56,583 bases of DNA from Stenotrophomonas cyclobalanopsidis (GCF_008710035.1 NZ_VYKI01000018.1:1-56583); one strand, 5' to 3'. Numbered from the stretch's first letter, positions 47,398-56,578 are shown. The notes: generated from the letters alone by a model not told the origin. Program-made: numbers and translations.

Positions 47398-48483
47398 TTA
47401 CACCAGCGCCCGATCGGCCGCATGCCGTTCCAGCGCCAGTTCGATCAACTGCGTGATCAGGGCGGTATAGCCCAACCCGCTGGCGCCCCACAGTTTGGGG
47501 TACATGCTGATGCGGGTGAAGCCGGGCAGGGTGTTGATCTCGTTGATGACGATCTGCCCCTCCGCGGTGAGGAACACATCCACCCGCGCCATGCCCGCAC
47601 ACTCCAGGACCTGGTAAGCCTGCAGCGCGATCTGCTGGATACGCGCCTGTGCATCGCCATCGATTGCCGCCGGCACCACCACGTCCGCCCCATCGGGGTT
47701 GATGTACTTGGTGTCGTAGGCATAGAACTCGTCGTGCACCACCACCTCGCCGCAGACACTGGCCTGCGGCAGGTCGTTGCCGAGCACCGCGCACTCGATC
47801 TCGCGGCCGACCACAGCCGATTCCACCAGCACCTTGTGGTCATGCCGCAGCGCCAGCTGCAGCGCTTCGGCGAAATCACCGGCCTGCTTGACCTTGCTGA
47901 CCCCCACCGACGACCCCTGGTTGGCCGGCTTGACGAACAGCGGAAGCCCCAGCTGTGCGATCAACGCCTGCACGTCCACGCTCTCCGCCTCGTGGCGACG
48001 GATGCACACCCACGGCGCCACCGGCAGCCCCGCATCGCGCAGCAGCCGTTTGGCGACGTCCTTGTCCATCGCCGCCGCCGAACCCAGCACCGGCGAACCG
48101 ACGAAGGGCAGGTTGGCCATGCGCAGCAATCCCTGCAGCGCGCCATCCTCGCCCAGCGGCCCGTGCACGATGGGCAGCACCACATCGATCTGGCCCAGCG
48201 CGGTGGACGCATCCACCGGCTGCAGCTGCGCCTGCCCGGCACCGGGCCGCACCGCCAGCGCCATGCCCGAAGGGTGCAGCGCGATGCGCGCCGGATCATC
48301 GGCATTGATCAGGAAGGTATCGGGCTGGCTGAGGTGCCACTGGCCCTGCTTGTCGATGCCCACCAGCACCGGCTCGAAGCGCTCGCGATCGAGCGCATCG
48401 AGGACGTTCTTCGCCGACTGCAGCGACACTTCGTGCTCGGAGGACATGCCCCCGAAAATGATCCCGACCCGGGTCCGTGCCAT
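47398..48483 (-). CDS. ddl: D-alanine--D-alanine ligase
   Basis: This 361-residue ATP-grasp enzyme makes the D-Ala-D-Ala dipeptide of peptidoglycan in the cytosol. Motifs: [20 protein letters not shown] (N-terminus), [40 protein letters not shown] and [19 protein letters not shown]. Its length fits the longer DdlA type rather than DdlB of division clusters, and it stands outside any dcw cluster. ATG 48483 follows a CTGTGTA/TACACAG dyad; the upstream open frame is repeat DNA. Confidence 0.95.
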   Translation of the reverse strand: MARTRVGIIFGGMSSEHEVSLQSAKNVLDALDRERFEPVLVGIDKQGQWHLSQPDTFLINADDPARIALHPSGMALAVRPGAGQAQLQPVDASTALGQIDVVLPIVHGPLGEDGALQGLLRMANLPFVGSPVLGSAAAMDKDVAKRLLRDAGLPVAPWVCIRRHEAESVDVQALIAQLGLPLFVKPANQGSSVGVSKVKQAGDFAEALQLALRHDHKVLVESAVVGREIECAVLGNDLPQASVCGEVVVHDEFYAYDTKYINPDGADVVVPAAIDGDAQARIQQIALQAYQVLECAGMARVDVFLTAEGQIVINEINTLPGFTRISMYPKLWGASGLGYTALITQLIELALERHAADRALV

Positions 48484-48493
48484 GCGCGTTGTC

Positions 48494-48514
48494 CTGTGTA
48501 ACAAGGCTACACAG
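48494..48514. promoter_or_regulatory. CTGTGTA-N7-TACACAG dyad in the ddl leader
   Basis: A perfect 7-bp inverted repeat is centred about 21 nt upstream of the ddl start. It includes a possible -10-like TTACACA on the minus strand. It may be an operator or a leader hairpin; no regulator is suggested by the sequence. Confidence 0.4.
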
Positions 48515-48542
48515 CATGAACCGCCGTGCGGCACGGGGAAAG

Positions 48543-48605
48543 GTAGAGTCGACCGTTGGTCGACTGGCAGCCGCGGAAGGGCAGTCGACCAACGGTCGAC
48601 TCTAC
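48543..48605. repeat. Facing pair of GTAGAGTCGACC palindromes
   Basis: GTAGAGTCGACCGTTGGTCG (48543-48566) faces CAGTCGACCAACGGTCGACT with CTAC end (48582-48605), in the divergent gap between ddl and ubiJ. The core (CGACCGTTGGTCG) differs from neighbouring copies but the head and tail are the same. Confidence 0.87.
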
Positions 48606-48644
48606 CGCGGCAACCTGCCTGCATCCGCCCACCACCCACGCAGG

Positions 48645-48656
48645 TAGAATGCACCC
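48645..48656 (+). promoter_or_regulatory. -10 box of ubiJ, leaderless arrangement
   Basis: TAGAAT (48645-48650), six nt (GCACCC), then ATG at 48657. No ribosome-binding site is present, so transcription and translation probably both start at the ATG. Confidence 0.5.
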
Positions 48657-49292
48657 ATGGCTCTCTCCCTGCTCTCGTCCCTCAAGCCAGTCGCCGGCCG
48701 TGCCCTGCAGACCGCACTGAACCGCGCACTGGCGCTGGATCCGGATACCCGGCACGCCCTGGCCAGCCTCCACGGCCGCCACATCGACCTGACCCTGGAC
48801 GCACCGTCGCTGGCGATGCGCATCAGCGTCGATGGCGACATGCTGCGCGTCGGCCCGGTGGATGCACAGGAAGCCGACCTGGCCGTGCGCAGCAGCCTGG
48901 CCGGCGTGCTCGCCCAGCTGCCGCTGCTGGCCAACGCCCGCCGCAGCAGCGACAACGGCAAGGGCCGCGTGCGCGTGGCCGGCGATGCCGAACTGGCGCG
49001 TCGCCTGCAGCAGCTGGCCAAGGGCTTCGACCCCGACTGGCAGCAGCCCTTCGTCAGCGTGTTCGGCGAGGTGCTCGGCGTGCAGGTCGCCAACACCCTG
49101 CGCAGCGCCCTGCAGCACGCGCGCAAGGGCGCCATCGATCTGGCCCACAGCGCCGCCGAATTCATCACCGAGGAGTCGCGCGACGTGGTCCCACGTGCCG
49201 AACTGGATGCCTTCCACGACGACGTGGACGTGTTGCGTGACGATGTCGAGCGCCTCGGCGCACGCGTGCAGCGCCTGCGGGGTGTCGCATGA
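48657..49292 (+). CDS. ubiJ: Ubiquinone biosynthesis accessory factor UbiJ
   Basis: This 211-residue protein has an SCP2-type lipid-binding domain ([40 protein letters not shown]) and a C-terminal coiled coil ([20 protein letters not shown]). UbiJ helps hold the soluble Ubi enzymes and their lipid intermediates together in aerobic ubiquinone synthesis. The stop overlaps ubiB by 4 nt, the expected neighbour. The predicted mRNA has no leader. Confidence 0.9.
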   Translation: MALSLLSSLKPVAGRALQTALNRALALDPDTRHALASLHGRHIDLTLDAPSLAMRISVDGDMLRVGPVDAQEADLAVRSSLAGVLAQLPLLANARRSSDNGKGRVRVAGDAELARRLQQLAKGFDPDWQQPFVSVFGEVLGVQVANTLRSALQHARKGAIDLAHSAAEFITEESRDVVPRAELDAFHDDVDVLRDDVERLGARVQRLRGVA

Positions 49293-50944
49293 AGGCGCTG
49301 CTGCGGGCCAACCGCATCGGCCGCATCATCCTGCGCTACCGCCTCGACGACCTGCTGCAGGGCACCCCGGCCGAGCGCTGGCTGCGCCTGGCCAAGCCGT
49401 TCGTGCCGCGTGCCTCGGCCGACATCGCCTCACAGTCGCGTGGCGCACGCCTGCGCTTGGCGCTGCAGGACCTCGGCCCGATCTTCGTCAAATTCGGCCA
49501 GATCCTGTCCACCCGCCGCGACCTGGTGCCGCCGGACGTGGCCAATGAACTGACCCTGCTGCAGGACCGGGTCAAGCCTTTCGATGGCGACGCCGCGCGC
49601 CGCATCGTTGAAGAAGCGCTGGGCCTGCCGGTCAGCGAAGCCTTCGCCAGCTTCGACACCGAGCCGCTGGCCTCGGCGTCGATCGCGCAGGTGCATGCCG
49701 CGACCCTCGCCGATGGCCGGCAGGTGGTGGTGAAGGTGCTGCGCCCGGGCATCGAGAAGCAGATCGACGCCGACATCGCCCTGCTCAATTCGCTGGCCGC
49801 GCTGGTCGAGCGCACCCACCCGCGCGCCGACAAGATCCGCCCGCGCGAAGTGGTGGCCGAGGTCGAGAACACTCTGGCCGCCGAACTGGACCTGCAGCGC
49901 GAAGGCGCCAATGCCAGCGTACTGCGCCGTTTCTGGGAAAACAGCGACGACCTGTACGTGCCGGAAGTGATCTGGAGCCACACCGCCGAGCGCGCGCTGA
50001 CCCTGGAGCGGGTGTGGGGCATTCCCTCCGATGACATCGCCGCGCTGGACAAGGCCGGCATCGACCGCAAGGCGCTGGCCGCCAAGGGCGTGCGGGTGTT
50101 CTACACCCAGGTGTTCCGCGACAACTTCTTCCACGCCGATGCGCACGCCGGCAACATCTGGGTCGACACCGATCCGGCGCGCCGCGACAACCCGCGCTTC
50201 ATCGCGCTGGACTTCGGCATCATGGGCCAGCTCTCGCAGGAAGATCAGTACTACCTGGCCGAGAACTTCATGGCCATCTTCAACCGCGATTACCGCCGCA
50301 TCGCCGAACTGCACGTGCAGGCGCGCTGGATGCCGGACAACGTGCGCATCGACGACCTGGAAGCAGCGGTGCGGTCGGTGTGCGAACCGTACTTCACCCG
50401 CCCGCTGTCGCAGATCTCGCTGGCCGAGGTGCTGCTGAAGCTGTTCCGGGTGGCCCAGCGCTACCAGCTCACCCTGCAGCCGCAGCTGATCCTGCTGCAG
50501 AAGACCCTGTTGAACATCGAAGGCGTGGGCCGCCAGCTGGATCCGCAGATCGACATCTGGGCGGTGGCCAAGCCGGTGCTGGCGAAGATCCTGCGCGAGC
50601 GCTACAGCCCGCGCCGGGTCGTACGCGAGATCGGCAAGCGCCTGCCGGAAATCATGACCCACGCGCCGGACATGCCGCGCCTGGTGCATGCCTGGCTGAC
50701 CCAGCAGGTGGAAGGCCGCCACGAACTGGCGATGCGCTCGCGTGACCTGGTCACCCTCGATGCCAGCCTGCAGCGCCTGCAGAAGCGCGCGGTCGGCGCC
50801 ATCACCGGCGTCGGCATGCTGGCCATCGCCACGCTGATGTACGTGCTGCAGCCGCCGGGCTGGTACTGGGGCGACCTGCCGGTGCTGAGCCTGGGTGCGG
50901 CCGCGGTGGGTGCCTTCGCCCTGGCCCGCGCGTGGTGGCGATGA
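49289..50944 (+). CDS. ubiB: UbiB, atypical kinase/ATPase of ubiquinone biosynthesis
   Basis: This 551-residue UbiB/ADCK-family protein has the signature KFGQ ([20 protein letters not shown]), a nucleotide-binding lysine in [14 protein letters not shown], the catalytic segment [11 protein letters not shown] and the metal-binding DFGIMG. Two C-terminal hydrophobic helices ([15 protein letters not shown] and [15 protein letters not shown]) anchor it in the membrane. It is coupled to ubiJ in front and overlaps the methyltransferase gene behind by 4 nt. Confidence 0.95.
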   Translation: MKALLRANRIGRIILRYRLDDLLQGTPAERWLRLAKPFVPRASADIASQSRGARLRLALQDLGPIFVKFGQILSTRRDLVPPDVANELTLLQDRVKPFDGDAARRIVEEALGLPVSEAFASFDTEPLASASIAQVHAATLADGRQVVVKVLRPGIEKQIDADIALLNSLAALVERTHPRADKIRPREVVAEVENTLAAELDLQREGANASVLRRFWENSDDLYVPEVIWSHTAERALTLERVWGIPSDDIAALDKAGIDRKALAAKGVRVFYTQVFRDNFFHADAHAGNIWVDTDPARRDNPRFIALDFGIMGQLSQEDQYYLAENFMAIFNRDYRRIAELHVQARWMPDNVRIDDLEAAVRSVCEPYFTRPLSQISLAEVLLKLFRVAQRYQLTLQPQLILLQKTLLNIEGVGRQLDPQIDIWAVAKPVLAKILRERYSPRRVVREIGKRLPEIMTHAPDMPRLVHAWLTQQVEGRHELAMRSRDLVTLDASLQRLQKRAVGAITGVGMLAIATLMYVLQPPGWYWGDLPVLSLGAAAVGAFALARAWWR

Positions 50945-51528
50945 GTACGGCGCTGCAGGCGCTGAAGGGCGAACTGGCCCGCCACGGCGCGGCCAACGAT
51001 GCGCGCGAGACCGAGCGCGGCCGGCGCATGCTGAACATCACCGCCGACACGGGTGAGCTGCTGTCGGTGCTGGTGCGCTTCGGCCAGGCGCGGCGGGTGC
51101 TGGAAATCGGCACCTCCAATGGATATTCCACGCTATGGCTGGCTGAAGCCGCCGCAGCCATCAATGGCCACGTCACCACGCTGGAGTACGCCGCCGACAA
51201 GATCGCGCTGGCGCAGGCGAATTTCGAACGCAGCGGCCTGGCCGGGTGCATCCACCTGGTGCACGGTGATGCGGGGCAATGGCTGGCCAGCGCCGCCGAT
51301 GCCAGCATCGACCTGCTGTTCCTCGATTCGGACCGCGAACAGTACGCCGGCTGGTGGCCGCAGCTGCGTCGCGTGCTGCGCCCCGGCGGCATGCTGGTGG
51401 TCGACAACGCCACCTCGCACGCCGCCCAGATGGAACCGCTGCGCGCGCTGCTGGATGCCGACGCGGACGTCAGCACCAGCCTGGTACCGGTGGGCAACGG
51501 CGAACTGCTGGCCGTGCGCAACAGCTGA
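50941..51528 (+). CDS. SAM-dependent O-methyltransferase (family 3)
   Basis: This 195-residue methyltransferase of the class I Rossmann type resembles caffeoyl-CoA/catechol O-methyltransferases: [20 protein letters not shown] (SAM loop), [33 protein letters not shown] (metal-binding Asp pair) and [12 protein letters not shown]. Its 4-nt overlap with ubiB suggests an operon, but the Ubi O-methyltransferase UbiG looks different, so it need not act on ubiquinone. Substrate unknown. Confidence 0.87.
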   Translation: MSTALQALKGELARHGAANDARETERGRRMLNITADTGELLSVLVRFGQARRVLEIGTSNGYSTLWLAEAAAAINGHVTTLEYAADKIALAQANFERSGLAGCIHLVHGDAGQWLASAADASIDLLFLDSDREQYAGWWPQLRRVLRPGGMLVVDNATSHAAQMEPLRALLDADADVSTSLVPVGNGELLAVRNS

Positions 51529-51538
51529 GCACCCCTTT

Positions 51539-51596
51539 GTAGAGCCGAGCCCATGCTCGGCTGCTTCTTGGCAGCCGAGCATGGGCTCGGCTCTAC
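51539..51596. repeat. Facing pair of GTAGAGCCGAGCCC palindromes
   Basis: A direct copy (51539-51563) and an inverted copy GCAGCCGAGCATGGGCTCGG with CTCTAC end (51571-51596) are separated by only 7 nt, so they can form one long hairpin. It lies right at the -35 region of the next gene. Confidence 0.88.
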
Positions 51597-51613
51597 AGGG
51601 GAGGGGGCGCCCT

Positions 51614-51625
51614 TATAATCGCGCG
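51614..51625 (+). promoter_or_regulatory. -10 box of truC-like gene, leaderless arrangement
   Basis: A consensus TATAAT (51614-51619), six nt (CGCGCG), then GTG at 51626. The purine-rich GGGAGGGGG at 51598-51606 lies upstream of the -10 box and so would not be in the mRNA. Confidence 0.55.
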
Positions 51626-52360
51626 GTGAGCACCGAACCTGACACCCTCGCCGCGGTCGAGATCGAAACCGCCCCCCTGCAGCTGCTGCACCTGGACGAG
51701 CGTCTGGCCGTGGTCAACAAGCCGGCCGGTCTGATGGTCCATGACAGCAAGCTGGCCCGTGGCGAAGACGATTTCCTCGCCGATCGCCTGCGCGAGCAGT
51801 TGGGCCGGCCGATCTTCCTGGTGCACCGCCTGGACCGCGCCACCAGCGGCTGCCTGCTGCTGGCCTTCGATCGCGAGACCGCCAGCGTGCTGGGCAAGGC
51901 GCTGATGGGCGGCGAGGTGAGCAAGGATTACCTGGCCATCTGCCGTGGTTGGCCGGCCGAGGAGGCCTGGCAGGTCGACCATGACCTGGACGGCGGCCCC
52001 GGCAAGCCGGTGAAGAAGCCAGCGGTGACCGATTTCCAGCGCTTGGCCACCGGCGAACTGTCGGTGCCGGTGGGCGACTTCGCCAGTTCGCGCTATGCGC
52101 TGCTGCGCTGCCAGCCGCAGACCGGCCGCTTCCGGCAGATCCGTCGCCACCTCAAGCACCTCTCGCATCACCTGATCGGCGATACCAGCCACGGTGATGG
52201 CCGCCACAACCGCAATTTCCGCATGCAGGGCGTGCACCGCATGCTGCTGCACGCCGAACGCCTGCGTTTCCCGCACCCCGGCGGCACAGTGGACGTGCGC
52301 GCGCCGGTGGACGATGAATTCCGGAAGGCCCTGGATCTGTTCGGCTGGCAGGTCGCCTGA
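51626..52360 (+). CDS. TruC/RluA-family tRNA pseudouridine synthase
   Basis: This 244-residue enzyme has the RluA-family opening LDERLAVVNKPAGLMVHDSK, the catalytic Asp in VHRLDRATSGCLLLAFDRET, and later ALLRCQPQTGRFRQIRRHLK. TruC, which modifies U65 in tRNA, is the closest type by size and layout, but a relative with another target is possible. The GTG start is supported by homology distance and by the TATAAT box 6 nt ahead. The 3' end is followed by a long hairpin repeat. Confidence 0.87.
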   Translation: MSTEPDTLAAVEIETAPLQLLHLDERLAVVNKPAGLMVHDSKLARGEDDFLADRLREQLGRPIFLVHRLDRATSGCLLLAFDRETASVLGKALMGGEVSKDYLAICRGWPAEEAWQVDHDLDGGPGKPVKKPAVTDFQRLATGELSVPVGDFASSRYALLRCQPQTGRFRQIRRHLKHLSHHLIGDTSHGDGRHNRNFRMQGVHRMLLHAERLRFPHPGGTVDVRAPVDDEFRKALDLFGWQVA

Positions 52361-52378
52361 CGTTCCCGGGGTCGCGTG

Positions 52379-52425
52379 CGGGGTCGGATCCCTTTCCTGC
52401 AGGGAAAGGGCTCCGACCCCATCCA
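52379..52425. repeat. GGGGTCGGATCC hairpin, longest copy
   Basis: GCGGGGTCGGATCCCTTTCC, loop TGCA, then GGGAAAGGGCTCCGACCCCA: a 17-18 bp near-perfect stem. It sits 18 nt past the truC-like stop and faces the DUF2059 gene, so it may terminate transcription from both sides. Confidence 0.85.
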
Positions 52426-52449
52426 GCCGAAACGGCCGCGCTGCGCGCT

Positions 52450-52472
52450 CGCCGGGCATGGCCCGGCGCTAC
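52450..52472 (-). repeat. Single inverted GTAGCGCCGGG palindrome
   Basis: CGCCGGGCATGGCCCGGCGC with TAC end, read as GTAGCGCCGGGC on the minus strand. It lies 4 nt past the stop of the DUF2059 gene. Confidence 0.85.
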
Positions 52473-52476
52473 CGCC

Positions 52477-53004
52477 TCACTTGGTTTCCGGCTCGTTGAG
52501 GATCGCCTGCATGTCCTTCTCCAGGTCGGCCATCAGCGGCTTCATCTTTTCCTGGATGGCGATCATCACGTTCTGCATCAGCAGCGGGGTCTTGTCCAGC
52601 AGGCTCTGCCCGGCCGAGCTCTCGTAGAACTCGGCCATCGCCAGCACGTCTTCCTTGCTGAAGCTCTTCTTGTAGAGATCCACGTACATCGGCCGCAGCT
52701 GCTGCCAGGACAGCGCCTTGGTCAGGGTGGCGGTGGTGCGCTGCTGCATGCGCTGCAGCTGTTCGGTCTGCTGCGGGGTCAGCTGGCGCTGCTGCGCGAT
52801 GTCCTCGAACTGCTGGCGCTGCATCGTCTCCAGCTGCGGCAGCATGCCGTCCAGCATGCTCTGCGCACGCGAGGCGGCCAGCAGGCGGTTGATGTCGGCG
52901 TCGGTGGGCGCCGCGGCCAGGGCCGGCGCGCTGGCCGCTGCCAGTGCCAGCAGCAGCACGGTACGGCGCAGGACGGTGGACAGGGCGGGAATGAAGCGGG
53001 TCAT
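52477..53004 (-). CDS. DUF2059 secreted protein
   Basis: This 175-residue protein from ATG 53004 has AGGAAG ahead and a signal peptide (hydrophobic TVLLLALAAASAPALAAAP). The mature part is helical, with LLAASRAQSMLDGMLPQLET at the start and AEFYESSAGQSLLDKTPLLM near the end, the typical DUF2059 pattern. These periplasmic proteins are widespread and uncharacterised. The long frame upstream of the chosen start is basic and unlikely to be coding. Confidence 0.87.
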   Translation of the reverse strand: MTRFIPALSTVLRRTVLLLALAAASAPALAAAPTDADINRLLAASRAQSMLDGMLPQLETMQRQQFEDIAQQRQLTPQQTEQLQRMQQRTTATLTKALSWQQLRPMYVDLYKKSFSKEDVLAMAEFYESSAGQSLLDKTPLLMQNVMIAIQEKMKPLMADLEKDMQAILNEPETK

Positions 53005-53126
53005 GCGAAGCTTCCTGCGGTACATGGGATGGCCAGCATACCCGCTGCACAGGCGAAGGCGACGTGTTCGGTGCCTGATCGGCGGCATACGGCGCGCGAT
53101 GACGGCCACGGCAACGCCGCTGCCGC

Positions 53127-53138
53127 TACAATGCGCGG
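53127..53138 (+). promoter_or_regulatory. -10 box of arfB, leaderless arrangement
   Basis: TACAAT (53127-53132), six nt (GCGCGG), then ATG at 53139. No ribosome-binding site is seen. Confidence 0.5.
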
Positions 53139-53570
53139 ATGGGCAGTGGACCGGTCACCATCAGCGCGCAGCTTGAAATCCCCGACGGCGAGATCGTCGA
53201 GCGGTTCGTGCGTGCCAGTGGTGCCGGCGGGCAGAACGTCAACAAGGTTTCCACTGCGGTGGAACTGCGTTTCGACGTGGCCAACTCGCCCTCGTTGCCC
53301 GACCCGTTGCGTGAGCGCCTGCTGGCGCGGCGCGACCGGCGGATGACCGGCGAAGGCGTGCTGGTCATCGACGCGCAACGGTTCCGGACCCAGGATCGCA
53401 ATCGCGAGGATGCGCGCGAGCGGCTGGCGGCCTTCATCCAGGCCGGGTTGAGCGTGCCCAAACCACGCAAGGCCACCAAGCCGACCCACGGGTCGAAACT
53501 GCGTCGTCTGGACGCCAAACGCGGGCGCGCGCAGATCAAGCGCGGTCGCTCATCACGTGACTGGGAGTGA
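53139..53570 (+). CDS. arfB: Alternative ribosome-rescue factor ArfB (YaeJ)
   Basis: This 143-residue peptidyl-tRNA hydrolase domain protein frees ribosomes stalled at the 3' end of broken mRNAs. The catalytic GGQ is seen in RASGAGGQNVNKVSTAVELR, and the basic C-terminal tail (KATKPTHGSKLRRLDAKRGR onward) is what ArfB threads into the empty mRNA channel. It lacks the anticodon-reading domains of RF1/RF2. The acyltransferase gene follows 4 nt later, likely in the same operon. Confidence 0.93.
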   Translation: MGSGPVTISAQLEIPDGEIVERFVRASGAGGQNVNKVSTAVELRFDVANSPSLPDPLRERLLARRDRRMTGEGVLVIDAQRFRTQDRNREDARERLAAFIQAGLSVPKPRKATKPTHGSKLRRLDAKRGRAQIKRGRSSRDWE

Positions 53571-53574
53571 TTGC

Positions 53575-54177
53575 TTGAACAAGCCGACTTCATTGCTGCC
53601 GGCCGTGCCGCCGCAGATGCCGCAGGTCAAACCCAACGCCTTCCTGCGCTGGCTGGCACGCTGCACCCTGCGTGTGGGGGGCTGGAAGGTGGTCGGCACC
53701 CTGCCCAACGTTCCCAGGGTGGTCTTCATCATCGCCCCGCATTCGTCCAACTGGGATGGCCTGTGGGGCATGGCGGCCAAGATCGCGCTGGGCATGAAGG
53801 TGAAGGTGCTGGGCAAGGCCTCGCTGTTCTGGTGGCCGCTGGGCCCCCTGCTGCACACGCTGGGCGTGATCCCGCTGGACCGCAGCGCGCCGCAGGGCAC
53901 CGTCGGCCAGGCCGTGGACCTGCTGCGCAACAACGAGAAGATGTGGTTTGCCATTACCCCCGAAGGCACCCGCAAGGCCGTGAAGGACTGGAAGGCCGGC
54001 TTCCTGAAGATCGCGCGGATGGCCGACGTGCCGATCCTGGCCGCCTATTTCCACTACCCGGAAAAAACCATCGGCATCGGCCCGCTGTTCCAGCCGACCG
54101 GCGATGATGCCGCCGACATGGCCGCCATCCGTGAGTTCTACCGGCCCTGGATGGGCAAGACCCGCGGCACGGTCTGA
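53575..54177 (+). CDS. PlsC-like lysophospholipid acyltransferase
   Basis: This 200-residue acyltransferase has the HX4D motif (APHSSNWDGLW) and the acceptor motif TPEGTRK. WWPLGPLLHTLGVIPLDRSA is typical of small PlsC-like enzymes. A TTG at 53575 is the best start: GGAG lies about 8 nt ahead and arfB ends 4 nt before. GTG 53557 would overlap arfB. It probably acylates a lysophospholipid or related lipid at the membrane; acceptor unknown. Confidence 0.85.
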   Translation: MNKPTSLLPAVPPQMPQVKPNAFLRWLARCTLRVGGWKVVGTLPNVPRVVFIIAPHSSNWDGLWGMAAKIALGMKVKVLGKASLFWWPLGPLLHTLGVIPLDRSAPQGTVGQAVDLLRNNEKMWFAITPEGTRKAVKDWKAGFLKIARMADVPILAAYFHYPEKTIGIGPLFQPTGDDAADMAAIREFYRPWMGKTRGTV

Positions 54178-54288
54178 GCCGGCCACGGCCGGCAACCGAG
54201 GCGCCATGTCCGGCACATGCCGGGCGAGCGCGACAGGAGTAGGGTGGAGGGCTGGTATCCCATACCGTCCGCCCAAGGAGCGTTTTAC

Positions 54289-56445
54289 ATGTCGCGTACC
54301 GTAGTCCTGGCCGCCGCCATCAGCCTGGCGCTGGCGGCCTGTTCCGGCAAGGAGTCCACCCCCGTGTCCGAAGCACAGAAAGCCCCGGCCCAGCAGCCGG
54401 CCGAAGCCTCCACCAACCCGCTGCTGAGCGCCAGCACGCTGCCGTTCCAGGCGCCGCAGTTCGACAAGATCAAGGACAGCGACTACACGCCGGCCTTCGA
54501 AGAAGGCATGCGCCAGCATCTGGCCGAAGTCCGCAAGATCGCCGACAACGCCGAGCCGGCCACCTTCGACAACACCATCGTGGCGATGGAGCGCAGCGGC
54601 GAGACCCTGAACCGCGTGTCGCGCATCTTCTTCGGCCTGGTCCAGGCCGATGGCACCGAAGCGCGCCAGAAGATCCAGGAAGACATCGCCCCGAAGCTGG
54701 CCGCGCACCAGGACGAGATCAACCTCGACCCGAAGCTGTTCGTCCGCGTGAAGTCGCTGTACGACCAGCGTGACACGCTGGAGCTGGACCCGGTGCAGAA
54801 GCGCCTGGTCGAGCATTACTACGACGGTCTGGTGCGCGCTGGCGCGCAGCTGTCCGACGCCGACAAGGCGAGCCTGCGCAAGCTCAACGTGGAAGAGACC
54901 ACCCTCTCCACCCAGTTCCACACCCGCCTGGTGGCCGCGACCGCCGCTGCGGCCGTGGTCGTCGACGACAAGGCCAAGCTGGCTGGACTGGATGAGAACG
55001 CGATCAACAACGCGGCCAACGCCGCCAAGGATCGCAAGCTGGATGGCAAGTTCGTGCTGCCGCTGCAGAACACCACGCAGCAGCCGGTGCTCGGTTCGCT
55101 GAGCGACCGCGACCAGCGCGCTGCCGTGCTGAAGGCCTCGGAAACCCGTGCCGAGCGTGGCGACAAGAACGACACCCGCGAGACCGTGCAGCGCCTGGCC
55201 CAGCTGCGTGCGCAGAAGGCCAAGCTGCTTGGCTTCGAGACCTTCGCCGACTACCAGCTGGGCGACCAGATGGCCAAGACCCCGGCTGCGGCGCTGAAGC
55301 TGCTGACCGACACCGTGCCGGCCGCCACCGCCAAGGCCCGTGCCGAAGCTGGTGAGATCCAGAAGGTGATCAACGCCCAGAAGGGTGGCTTCCAGGTTGC
55401 CGCTTCGGATTGGGACTTCTACGCCGAGCAGGTGCGCAAGGCCAAGTACGACCTGGACGAATCGCAGGTCAAGCCGTACTTCGAACTGGACAACGTGCTG
55501 CAGAACGGCGTCTTCTACGCCGCCACCCAGCTGTACGGCATCACCTTCAAGCCGCGCACCGACATTCCGACCTACAACCCGGACATGAAGGTGTACGAAG
55601 TGTTCGACAAGGACGGCACCTCGCTGGCCCTGTTCTACACCGACTACTTCAAGCGTGACACCAAGTCCGGCGGCGCCTGGATGGACGTGTTCGTCGAGCA
55701 GGACGGCCTGACCGGTGCCAAGCCGGTGGTCTACAACGTCTGCAACTTCACCAAGCCGGCCGATGGCCAGCCTGCGCTGATCAGCTTCGACGACGTCACC
55801 ACCATGTTCCATGAGTTCGGCCACGCCCTGCATGGCATGTTCTCGAACGTGAAGTACCCGTCGATCGCCGGCACCGCTACCTCGCGCGATTTCGTCGAGT
55901 TCCCCTCGCAGTTCAACGAGCACTGGGCGCTGGACCCGAAGGTCTTCGCCCACTACGCCAAGCACTACAAGACCGGCGAAGCGATGCCGCAGGAACTGGT
56001 CGACAAGATCCTCAAGGCACGCAGCTTCAACCAGGGCTACGCGACCACCGAGTACCTGTCGGCCGCACTGCTTGACCTGGCCTGGCACACGCAGAAGGCC
56101 GATGCCCCGCTGCAGGATGTGGGCGCCTTCGAAGCCAGCGCGCTGAAGAAGTTCAAGGTCGACCTGCCGCAGGTGCCGCCGCGTTACCGCACCACCTACT
56201 TCGACCACATCTGGGGCGGCGGCTACTCGGCCGGTTACTACGCCTACTTCTGGGCCGAAGTGCTGGACCATGACGCCTACCAGTGGTTCACCGAACACGG
56301 TGGCCTGACGGCGGCCAACGGCCAGGAGTTCCGCGACAAGATCCTCTCGCGCGGCAACAGCGTGGAACTGTCGACCCTGTACCGCGATTTCCGCGGCAAG
56401 GACCCGTCGGTGGAACCGCTGCTGAAGTTCCGCGGGCTGAAATAA
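54289..56445 (+). CDS. M3 family peptidyl-dipeptidase (Dcp-like) lipoprotein
   Basis: This 718-residue zinc peptidase has HEFGH (His508, Glu509, His512) in the context TTMFHEFGHALHGMFSNVKY; the downstream EFPSQFNEHW supplies the third ligand. A signal peptide with lipobox LAAC (Cys18) places it in the envelope, unlike cytosolic Dcp of E. coli. The C-terminal WGGGYSAGYYAYFWAEVLDH is characteristic of M3. It probably clips dipeptides from periplasmic peptides. AAGGAG precedes ATG 54289; a strong terminator follows. Confidence 0.93.
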   Translation: MSRTVVLAAAISLALAACSGKESTPVSEAQKAPAQQPAEASTNPLLSASTLPFQAPQFDKIKDSDYTPAFEEGMRQHLAEVRKIADNAEPATFDNTIVAMERSGETLNRVSRIFFGLVQADGTEARQKIQEDIAPKLAAHQDEINLDPKLFVRVKSLYDQRDTLELDPVQKRLVEHYYDGLVRAGAQLSDADKASLRKLNVEETTLSTQFHTRLVAATAAAAVVVDDKAKLAGLDENAINNAANAAKDRKLDGKFVLPLQNTTQQPVLGSLSDRDQRAAVLKASETRAERGDKNDTRETVQRLAQLRAQKAKLLGFETFADYQLGDQMAKTPAAALKLLTDTVPAATAKARAEAGEIQKVINAQKGGFQVAASDWDFYAEQVRKAKYDLDESQVKPYFELDNVLQNGVFYAATQLYGITFKPRTDIPTYNPDMKVYEVFDKDGTSLALFYTDYFKRDTKSGGAWMDVFVEQDGLTGAKPVVYNVCNFTKPADGQPALISFDDVTTMFHEFGHALHGMFSNVKYPSIAGTATSRDFVEFPSQFNEHWALDPKVFAHYAKHYKTGEAMPQELVDKILKARSFNQGYATTEYLSAALLDLAWHTQKADAPLQDVGAFEASALKKFKVDLPQVPPRYRTTYFDHIWGGGYSAGYYAYFWAEVLDHDAYQWFTEHGGLTAANGQEFRDKILSRGNSVELSTLYRDFRGKDPSVEPLLKFRGLK

Positions 56446-56452
56446 GAAATAG

Positions 56453-56485
56453 AAAACGGCGGGGGCAACCCCGCCGTTTTTCTTT
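56453..56485 (+). terminator. Rho-independent terminator of the M3 peptidase gene
   Basis: A 12-bp perfect stem AAAACGGCGGGG / CCCCGCCGTTTT with GCAA tetraloop (56453-56464 with 56469-56480) is followed by TCTTTG. The A-rich 5' arm would let it work from the other side too. Confidence 0.92.
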
Positions 56486-56487
56486 GT

Positions 56488-56578
56488 GTAGAGTCGAGCC
56501 ATGCTCGACTGGCCGTTGTGTAGAGTCGAGCCATGCTCGACTGCTTTTCCAGCGCAGTCGAGCATGGCTCGACTCTAC
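56488..56578. repeat. Two direct and one inverted GTAGAGTCGAGC palindromes
   Basis: Copies GTAGAGTCGAGCCATGCTCG start at 56488 and 56520 (32-bp step) and an inverted GCAGTCGAGCATGGCTCGAC with TCTAC end lies at 56554-56578. The cluster runs almost to the window edge. Confidence 0.88.

Noticed and set aside
53590..56565. 991-codon open frame antisense to the acyltransferase and M3 peptidase
   Set aside because: It spans two real genes, their intergenic gap and a terminator; composition is typical of a shadow frame.
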